Below are positions 55,851-64,000 of a DNA stretch of 64,000 nt, one piece after another (position 1 is the stretch's first letter; the number at the start of each line of letters is the position of its first letter). Both the position numbers and the translations under genes were made by a program. The stretch comes from Prostheceraeus crozeri (taxonomy: Eukaryota > Platyhelminthes > Polycladida > Euryleptidae). The DNA is taken from assembly GCA_907163375.1 (NCBI GenBank), contig CAJQUW010005589.1, forward strand, positions 1 to 64,000, read 5' to 3'. The notes under the pieces are model-generated. The model saw nothing but the letters and a program-made list of their open reading frames with translations. It ran no database searches and was not told where the DNA came from.

Positions 55851-56880
55851 AACACTTCGGCTTTTGTTGTTTTTTTTTGTCATTTTTGTTGGCGGTTATT
55901 TTTTTTACTTTTTTTTTCGGCGCTTATGTGATGTGTTTTCTACAACATGCATTTCATTTTCAATAATTTTATTTTTTTTTTTTTTTTTTTGTGTTTTTAA
56001 ATCTATAATTATGGGTATTTATTTGTTGTGATTTCGATATTTGAAAATTAATTAATAATAAACCTTTTTTTTTTTTTTATTAACATTGTGCAGGATTACG
56101 TTGTATTTGCGACGTTTTGAGTTTTTGTTTGTAGTTAGGTCTATTTTATCGTATATAAGTAGGTCCATGACCAAAAACCCAAAATCGTGTTGGATAGGAA
56201 GTTTATTTAGGATTTAGGAAGGAATAGGAAAAGAATTCACTATTGCAAACCTCTGCGAGGTTTTTAAGATCCTTTTTTTTAAAGTTTAAAATATGTATAA
56301 TTAATTTTATATTTAAAATAATATAATTTTTAAAAAGTAGTTTTTAAATTTATTAACTAAGAAGAATGAAAGAACTTGGGGGGGGAAATTAAAATTAAAT
56401 AAAAAGATTAAATGAATGTTAGTAATAAATTTGTTATTAAATGAATGATATATGGGGGGGGAAGGTGGGGGGGGTGGGGGGTGAGATGGGGCGGACATCT
56501 TGTGGGGTGGTTGGGTGGGGAAAAATGGGGAATTGGGTAAATGGGGGATGGGGGTGGGGTGTGGGGGGGGGGAATTAAGGATGGAATTGGGGGGCGTGTT
56601 TGGGGGGGGGGGGGGTGTGGGGGGGGGGGGATGGGGAGGGGGATTAAAAGAGGAATGCGGTGGAGGTAACTGTCTTACCTCCTCAAGATGATTAGTTTTG
56701 TGTAGTCTAGTTGTATATGAAGTTGGGTTTTAATCATATGTCTTTCTGGCTGATTTTTTTGTTTCTTCATGTTTTGGAAAATGAGTAATTACCACTGGGT
56801 TGATTGCTTTTTGTAATGATTTTGCTCCTTACTTATTTTTTTTTCCGTCGTTCCCAATTGGCTCTTTGAAGAATCTGATG
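55850..56880. repeat. T-rich then G-rich low-complexity block
   Basis: Long T runs (55865-56080) give way to G runs (56380-56645) with hardly any C. This replaces the part of the arm that should mirror about 52420-52850. Such homopolymer noise is typical of poor long-read consensus, though a real G-rich repeat cannot be excluded. The open frames here are glycine or proline repeats and not genes. Confidence 0.7.
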
Positions 56881-56886
56881 TTTTTG

Positions 56887-57222
56887 TTAATGATTCCTGT
56901 CATTGTATTCCAACTTTCCATCTGATGTTAAATTGTATGGGAACTGAAATGCATTATTCATCGTTATTCCATCATGGGTGCGAGGAGTCAATATCATTTC
57001 TTCCAAATCATTCACATTCTGAATATTGCTATCATAGCAAATACTAGAAACGCCAACCTCCCATTCACCTTCTAAATGCAGTGGGCGATTTAATTCTACT
57101 CGATAGTCTGATGGTTTATTTTTGGGAAATTTATTCATAGAAGCATTACTGGGCAAGTAGATTAGAAACGAGTCCTTATTTTCACTTTCCATATTATTCA
57201 CATTGGAAAAATATATTAGCAT
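56887..57222 (-). pseudogene. Mirrored virion-like protein D, N-terminal part
   Basis: Inverted copy of 52098-52430, with LEGEWEVGVSSICYDSN intact, ending at the low-complexity block. Confidence 0.75.
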
Positions 57223-57231
57223 ACGTTTGCA

Positions 57232-58640
57232 TTAACTCTTCATTCGGAAATGGAGTGTGATACTTGTCACAGCATCTTTATGAAAAGGAATCAACGCACC
57301 AGCATCGTCATAAATGGCAATATCAATTTGTGGGATGTAGTTTGATTTCAGCTTTGTATAATGCACTTTCTTGAAAGTATGCTCAGATAAAATACTGCAG
57401 CTTTTTGGCTGGTATGGTATCATTGCTAGCAATGGAGCTTCAACATCTCCCACACGTACATCTTCACCAATATTGGAATATATCTGAAAATAGTTAATAC
57501 GACGCGATAGCGACATGTCTGCGCTAGCTTTGGTTACAGTACCACTTTTAAAGATATTTTGATCAAAACCCAAAATGTCCATTAGAGTTTTATCCATAAT
57601 TAGTTCAATACCTTTTCCACTTATAGTGAGAGACAAAGTACCCTCTTTTTCAGAAAATGAAATATGTTGCTCATATTTAAATATGAGCTTCATTTAAATA
57701 ATCTACAACCAATTTAACCGAAGTAATAATGCAAGGTATCAACACTCTTGTTTCATGTAAGAAACCACCAAAAGGCTCTACACACTTTCTGTATAAAGAT
57801 ACGGCCCATTCTGTATCAAATTGATTTGACCTTTCACATGGTAAATGTTGCATATCAGATTTTCCATGAACAGCTGCAGAACGTTGTCGTAAGAACTGAT
57901 GTAAATCTTTTGAACAAACTAATACTAGATCATCATCATTTAATTTGCTTATTGCAATATGATTAGATGATTTGATATAAGTCAATGTTGCCACTTGTTT
58001 ACCATCAAACTCGAGGAGCATAATTAAATTTCTTCAATATGTTGCAGGTGTTTATGTTTTTGTCTTTTCTTGGTTAAATACAATCTTCTTCACCAACGTC
58101 TTCTCATTTTTGAATAGATCTACATATAAGCTTCCTTCGATTATATTAACTGTTTATGACCACTTAGTGGTAATTAACGTTAAAATTTTCATAGCTTGTT
58201 AAGGCGTAGCGAGTTAGCCTAAATCATTTCTTAAACTTGGACTTACCAACATCCATCTTTCTCAACTACATGTGTACATAATTATAATCATTCATGTTGC
58301 GGAGTAATTGGACAATATGTGTTTACACGCATTTATTCAAGAAATCATATATAACTTTTTACATGATAAGAGATGCTTTCTTGGACCACCGTGGAATGTT
58401 ACTCGGCACCCCTTATCACTTTGATAAGCAGCTGTACGCCTCAGATTAATAGTTCATCACCTCATGATCAAAAGTATAGACACAGTTGCTATAAACAAGT
58501 TGAGTGACACCACTCCCAGTTCCCATTTAGCTGTTTGTGCATGATCAATGTGTAGTAGAAAAGAGTGCGGCTCGAATACTCGTAAATCTCTTTTTGCCGC
58601 ATTGCTAAGCCAAAATATGATAAAAACGACATTTTTATCT
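57232..58640 (-). pseudogene. Mirrored virion-like protein C
   Basis: Inverted copy of 50680-52088. The C-terminal third (57232-57690) is essentially identical to the left copy; the N-terminal half is much more degraded, with several breaks. Confidence 0.75.
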
Positions 58641-58659
58641 TGCTATATCTGCAAGCTTT

Positions 58660-59027
58660 GCATAAACATCATGAAGCTTGGATTTGGACTCTCACAATAT
58701 ATCAGAGCTTGACGTGATGGAAACGTACATTTCAAAAATTCTCATCTGGTCTACATCAAGAGGTATTACATTAACATGGCGACAAATTTGTCAACCTCAA
58801 TGGATATCATGAGGGATTTGGAATATTTTGAAACATTAAGATTCATCTCCTTGGGTGATCAAGTTTTGGCTTCACATTACAGAAATGAAATTCAAATCTA
58901 CCATTCTCATTCCGCAAACTGTTTCTCATTTCGCAAATACAATTGGGAGAAGTATAGAAGATATATACATCGCTCCATCATGACATTTATTCGTCGTGAG
59001 TTCATCGCCCTACTATGCAAATCTTAA
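58660..59027 (+). pseudogene. Mirrored accessory protein B
   Basis: Inverted copy of 50299-50667. The second half, with FSFRKYNWEKYRRYIHRSI, is preserved; the first half is degraded. Confidence 0.65.
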
Positions 59028-59039
59028 TCAGACATGACT

Positions 59040-59175
59040 ACCACACATCATGAGTTGGAAATTAGATTCCCTACAACGTATTGAAACGGATCATGATCGA
59101 AACGTCTATTTCAAAGATTCAACTGGAAATGTGAGAAGAGAGTTTGCTTTATCTTATCGTCATTTTCAATCTCTA
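59040..59175 (+). pseudogene. Mirrored accessory protein A, N-terminal part
   Basis: Inverted copy of the segment at 50153-50277, immediately before the mirrored Tc1 element, confirming the same insertion point. Confidence 0.55.
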
Positions 59176-60615
59176 CAGTTGCGGTCATGAAGTTTGCAAC
59201 ACCGTCTCATAGAGTAGAAAAAACAACATTTCCCTTTCTATGTGTAGATTTTAACATAGTATTATTCAAGCATGTAACCAATAAAGACTCATAACAATTT
59301 TAAACAGAACAGTAATAAACAACAACGATGAAGAAGCTAGTACTTGGTTTGGGTGCCCCTCGCTTTGATGACAGCGTTAATTCTTGATGGCATGGAATGA
59401 ACCAATTTTGCACAAAAATCACTGATTTCTTCGTCATGGTGCCAAATATGGAGAAAGTTTGCAATCAGAGTTTGTTTGTTTGAGGCTGTTAATTGTTTTA
59501 CACGACGTTTAATAATGCAACATAGATTTTCAATCGGATTAAGGTCCAGAGACGAAGGAGGCCAGGTGAGAAGTTGGATGCTTCGACGAGAAAAGTGTTG
59601 CATGCTGAGCTTACTCACATGTGCCGGAGCGTTGTCCTGTTGAAAAATACCGCTTCCGCTGGGGAACCAATCAGGAATTTGCTGAACCACTCTTCCGTCA
59701 ATAATTTCGTCGATGTACATCTGACTGTTCATGTTTCCTTCAACAACATGAGCCCGTCCGGTGCCATGAATTGAGAAACATGCCCAAATCATCACGCTGG
59801 TAGGATGCTTTGTCGTCTTGTTAAAGTGTTCTGGTCTCAAAGGCTTTCCATCTACTATTCTCACATACCGAGGACAGTTGTCACTGATTTCTAAAATAGT
59901 CTCATCACTAAAGATGACATTTTGCCAATCTTCTTCAGTCCACGATTGGTGCTCCCTAGCCCACTTGAGACGCTTCTCAATTTGAGCATTGCTCAAAAAA
60001 GGGACGTCGACAAGGTTTAATAACTTTACATCCGGCAATGTTCAACACACGTCGCATCGTTCTTTCGCTGTTGATGTTGATGGATTCGTCACCGGATGCC
60101 CCAGCTTGATAGTCACGTAAAATGTCCTTCGCACTCGATCTGGGATTTTGGACAACCAAATGCTTCACTCGGCGCAAATCTCTTTCATTGAATCTTTCTT
60201 TGGGTCCACAATTTTGATAATTCGTCTCGTAGCATCCAGTTTGTTGGTAGCGACTAATAGTTCTGCTCACTGTCGATTTGCTGATGTTCAAATCATTGGC
60301 AATTTCGGCTTGTGACTTCTCTGTGTGTTCAAAAAGTGCTATAATTTTCCATCGAATCTCATTGCGTCCTTCCATGATGCCGCAGGCGTGCAAAATGGAA
60401 GATAAACTGAATTCACAGCTTGCTTTCAAATTTGAATTTGCAGAATGCAATGAGATATCTATTATTTACCTATTCAAAACTTTGTCAACAACATTGACAA
60501 CTCAGGCATAGAAATCAGCCAAGAGACGTTCAGTCCAAGGATGCATAGGCTCACAACAAGTTGCAGTAATTTTTCACTTCATAAGACAGTGTTGCAGACT
60601 TCATGGCCGCGACTG
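59176..60615 (-). mobile_element. Mirrored Tc1-like transposon
   Basis: Inverted copy of 48711-50150, exactly the same length (1440 bp), flanked by TA at 59174-59175 and 60616-60617. The transposase frames (60450-59977 and 60038-59337) differ from the left copy by a single noticed residue (Lys to Arg in the KEKFNE segment). It is far better preserved than the Polinton sequence on either side. Confidence 0.9.
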
Positions 60616-60617
60616 TA

Positions 60618-61400
60618 CATACATATCATGAAGGCTTGAAATTCTTCTATATGAAAGACATTAACGTATGGAAATCGCCATCTGGCTGCGCGTCCAACAA
60701 TCGGTGAATTCAACTCTATCATTTCCCAATCTTCTTACACCTTCACCTTTTCATCAAAGGTAGTTGGGAAAAGTATAAAAGGGAAGGTACCATCGCTCAA
60801 TTTTACTCATTCTTCATCATAAAGCGCCATCGCTACACCATCGTCAACATTCTCCGTCGACTTCAGACTCTACACCAAATCGATCTCACAACATTACACA
60901 ACAATTCAAACAGCAAGGTATTAACGGGCCGTCCTCAAATGTTTGTGGTGAGATGAACAATTCACCCCCCCGCGTGGTTGATGTGGGAAGATTCTTCAAC
61001 TCTTCCCAATTGGGACTGTTCAGATTCTCGGCGCCCTTTCTCATTAATCGGACCAGTCAATGCGCTTAGAGCTACAGAGACTACTAACGTCGGATATGGA
61101 AGAGGGAGAGGTTGTGTGATGTCGAATCTGACTGTGGAACAATATGGTGATCTTCTACTACAATTGACGTGACAGTCTATCATATTTTGAAGATTTCGTA
61201 CCAGGCAGTTACAGTTTGTGTTATGGAACCCGAACTTTTTTCCTGCAGCTTCTCATATAGTTGTTGGTTATCCTGTGCATGTGGTCAAATCTTTCATAAT
61301 AGTAAAGTGAATCATTACTGGGACTAAAATCTCATAGTACAAGCAAATATGATCCTAGACTATCTCATTGAGTATGAACGTACCCACGGATTGTAAAAAT
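60618..61400 (+). pseudogene. Mirrored accessory protein A tail and TBP-like gene
   Basis: Inverted copy of about 47960-48710. Short pieces are readable: DSRRPFSLIGPVNALRATE near 61030 (A tail), MSNLTVEQYGD near 61125 and EPELF near 61230 (TBP-like). Strongly degraded, with many small differences. Confidence 0.6.
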
Positions 61401-61432
61401 AAAAAACAAATTTTTTTTCCAACATGATGTTT

Positions 61433-61920
61433 TTTATTTCAAATCATGATAGAACTTACAAATCATTTTTTTTTCATTAGAGGATGGAGTTACATGAAAA
61501 GTGTTATGAATAATAGATGCAAATCGAGATACATGTAAACGTGTTTCTTAAGATGAAGTACAGTAACAAAAGCACCACACGTTGATGAAAAGTGGATGTT
61601 GATATGTATCGTTCATTTCGCTGATATTGACGCGTATGTTTTCTCAACCCACTGCTGTGTTGGTATATTTGGAGGTTGAGCAAGAGAGTCAAATAGTTCC
61701 ACCACGTCGAGTCTTCTCCAATAAAGATCGCTTTCCAATGCTTCACACGCCTAAATCTGCGAATGAGTGTTTAGCACAATAAAGAATGGGATAGTGATTT
61801 AACTGCAGGTAGGTGGTAGGGTATCGAGTGAATAGACATTAATCGAAAGCTTTCAACGTCGCTTCGTCTGCATTACGCTGCACTTTAAGTTCTTAAATAT
61901 CGTCAGCAGTCAACCAACTC
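61433..61920 (-). pseudogene. Mirrored protease
   Basis: Inverted copy of 47479-47940. KHWKAIFIGED and RKHTRQYQRNER remain readable; several breaks. Confidence 0.65.
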
Positions 61921-63201
61921 ATTAAACGATTATACTGAAGAATCACGTCACGATACTTTGTAATTTCAATATTTGAAATCGAAGACTGCATAAATTAATA
62001 CATTGATTCGTCTCAGTAGTGTTCTTTTGAACGTCAAATCCAAACGAATATTATGAGGCACGTTCGCTGACGATAGGTGCACTAAATCGCTGTCAGCAGT
62101 CAAATCAAATGCATAAATAGTATATCCACTCTTAAACTCTTTCATAGTCAGTCCGTTGGTGTCATCCGTATTGTAAAAGCCAAAGACATCCATAAAATCA
62201 ACATAACTGCGCATAAATTGATCCGAAGCAAAATCTGGTTTGTAGGGTGGACCAGGATGACTCACAACATTTACACGTAAAGCAATTTCACTTAACTGAT
62301 TGTGTTTAAAATTGAAAGGATTCTTCTTTATATTACCATTAAATGCATCATTTTCAACCATTGCCACCATGAGGAGCTTCGGTGCTTCCGATGGAAAGAG
62401 GCCATCTTTCATGAAACTCTTTTGATCTTTCGGAATTGTAAAGTTGAGAAGCTTTGTATGCTGAACGGGGTAAATGGCATTTTGGCGGTTAAGGCCTTCA
62501 GCAATGCCCTCTAATGACACTTGGATTCGGTACTACTCGACGAATGTAAAGTGCAATATCTTCCACATGAATTCTAAAATTGTCAACTTTTTAGCAAATG
62601 CATTCAGCGCAAATTCAGGCTTATTCAATGTCAGCTTGAGTCGCATGCTGGTATTACAGAGTAAAAACTTTGACTGTCTAAAGAAGTCTAAATTCAGCGG
62701 ACCATATAGCTGACATACTCTACTATCTTTAATCATAGCAGATCGCTTTACAAAGCCACTGTTTGTTTCAACATCAAATTTTCCTGCTTCATCTCTGTAC
62801 CATCCCATGGCTTCCATATGACTTTTTTGTGCTGCTGGATTAAACTGTGATACATGATTGAAATATGATTTATAGGGATAATCGCTTTGACCACCTACCA
62901 CCTGCTGCTCTCCAATCGTTAGAGAAACATCGCGAAGTAATGTAGTCAATGGTAAATTGTTCAGTCCAACTTTATGTGCATCGTCAATAGCAGTTCCATC
63001 TGATTGCTGAATTCTAAACCTCAAATCAAGCATCGCATAACTCAAATCTATGTAGTCATCACTACCACCAGGAATAACAAATTCAATGGGGCCAGCATTC
63101 TCAGCTGTTCGAGGATGATAATCTACAATACTTGAACTAAGAATATCTGTCTGTATGGCTTGTTGATCGAACAAACAAAACCGGAAGTTTTACACTCCAT
63201 G
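61921..63201 (-). pseudogene. Mirrored candidate major capsid gene
   Basis: Inverted copy of 46202-47479. Two long stretches (62533-63174 and 61966-62520) remain open and closely match the left copy; a few breaks separate them. Confidence 0.8.
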
Positions 63202-63202
63202 A

Positions 63203-63623
63203 TTAGAAGTTATAGCAGCGTCGTCGTTTAGCGCCTGATGAATGATTAGAGCCTCTGCGACGTTTGCGTGAATGCCTTTTGACTGAAGATCGCACCTTAC
63301 CAGCTCCGCGATGTTTCCTCCTCCTTTTATTCATTCGTTTAGGTGATTTCTTTCCTTGAGTAACACCAGCAAAGGTCTGCTTCAATGTTTTTAAACCGCG
63401 TTCCTTCCCACGATTCAACAAACTGCTCTTAAAACTTCTACCTCTGGAAAGATCTCTGGACATTTCGTTTTAAAGATCTACCGACAGTGGATATGAGAGG
63501 TGCTACAACAGATTTCAGTGCACCAAGTATGCTACCTCCACGTTGGCGGCGAGCGCCGATGTAAATTTGTCCTCCACCACTTACATAGGAGGGTCGTGAA
63601 TAAAATGAGGCAGTTGGATTCAT
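63203..63623 (-). pseudogene. Mirrored pVI-like protein
   Basis: Inverted copy of 45744-46199, with IYIGARRQRGGSILG and the basic tail RKHRGAGKVRSS preserved. About one break. Confidence 0.75.
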
Positions 63624-63674
63624 AGCTCAAACCCTAAACATTGTTAGTTACAACTTTGCATGAATCACTGTCGA

Positions 63675-64000
63675 TCACTTAGATGAAAAGATGTCGGCAC
63701 GACGCATCCAAGAGTTCATACTTGAAGGATAACCAGTCCATTTAACAAGACACCATTCTTCACCTTGCCGTTTTTTACATCGAATGATTTTCTCTACCAA
63801 ATATGTTTCACTTTCAGTGACTACCTCAATCTCCTCGCGGTAAAAGCTACCCTCAATTTCTTCATTATCGTAATCTTTCAACTTGTAGGTGGTCGGAGAG
63901 TCTTTTTGATTAATCCTTGATACTGTAAATACCTCCTCTGTCCAATTCGGGAGGTAACCTTAGCAAAAACACTTTTCACTTTTGAGATACGAACTTTATC
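63675..64000 (-). pseudogene. Mirrored integrase chromodomain and C-terminus (runs off the window)
   Basis: Inverted copy of about 45375-45702. YLVEKIIRCKKRQGEEWCLV and KWTGYPSSMNSW are intact; the bases up to 64000 mirror the end of the integrase frame. The arm continues beyond the window. Confidence 0.8.

Larger units (their letters stand above)
54331..64000 (-). mobile_element. Polinton fossil, inverted right arm
   Basis: This arm repeats the left arm in opposite order and orientation, from the polymerase end to the integrase, and continues beyond the window. Paired positions sum to about 109320-109375 outside the noisy block and about 108570-108640 near the axis. Some blocks are nearly identical to the left arm (57232-57690, 59176-60615, 62600-63170), others are full of small differences (58030-58640, 60630-61900). 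Dozens of breaks in total; not functional as it stands. Confidence 0.85.

Noticed and set aside
56500-56691. Glycine-rich open frame in the G-run block
   Set aside because: It is a translation of homopolymer noise and has no mirror in the left arm.

Overview
The window is animal nuclear DNA: AT-rich, mostly non-coding, and packed with eukaryotic transposons. No bacterial operons, rRNA genes or CRISPR arrays are visible. The only host gene piece I recognise is one exon of a high-affinity choline transporter (SLC5A7/ChT family) at 16579-16750, which implies a metazoan. The mix of Penelope-like elements, hAT, Tc1/mariner, pogo, Harbinger and a Polinton suits an invertebrate; I cannot place the phylum.

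Layout. 480-2570 is a 181-bp satellite. 2571-11190 has no recognisable gene. 12023-14102 is a foldback-type element with 0.33-kb inverted arms around a TTTCAG-rich array, followed by a Penelope endonuclease remnant. The choline-transporter exon follows at 16.6 kb. 17573-20370 is a hAT-like candidate holding a nested Tc1-like element. 21951-25249 is a head-to-head pair of Penelope-like copies. 25350-27212 and 28419-31439 are two hAT-type elements with 8-bp target duplications, the second carrying captured reverse-transcriptase pieces. 31698-33721 is a pogo-type element. 33.8-37.8 kb holds LINE and Harbinger remnants split by a Tc1-like insertion. 39402-40880 is a set of tandem repeats sharing a poly-C motif.

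From about 40.95 kb to the window end lies a Polinton/Maverick fossil arranged as a giant inverted repeat. The left arm reads, left to right: an unknown gene with a clear TATA promoter, a zinc-finger gene, a small basic core-like protein, a packaging ATPase, a 230-aa protein, a Cys-rich ORF, a DDE integrase with chromodomain, a basic pVI-like protein, a candidate major capsid protein, an adenovirus-type protease, a minus-strand accessory cluster, two related virion-like proteins, and the C-terminal end of a minus-strand DNA polymerase B. The axis (about 54.28 kb) falls in the polymerase gene. Beyond it the same genes return in opposite orientation to 64000. Much of the left arm keeps long open frames and looks young, with roughly half a dozen breaks; the right arm carries many more. 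A Tc1-like transposon of 1440 bp occupies the same site in both arms.

The most interesting content is the accessory cluster at 47967-50655. It has a single-repeat TATA-binding-protein-like ORF next to two paralogous proteins that look like tandem PC4-type domains. Together they resemble an element-encoded transcription-initiation cassette. The palindrome may be real or a fold-back assembly artefact; the patchy divergence and the T/G-rich noise block at 55.85-56.65 kb favour an artefact for at least part of the right arm.
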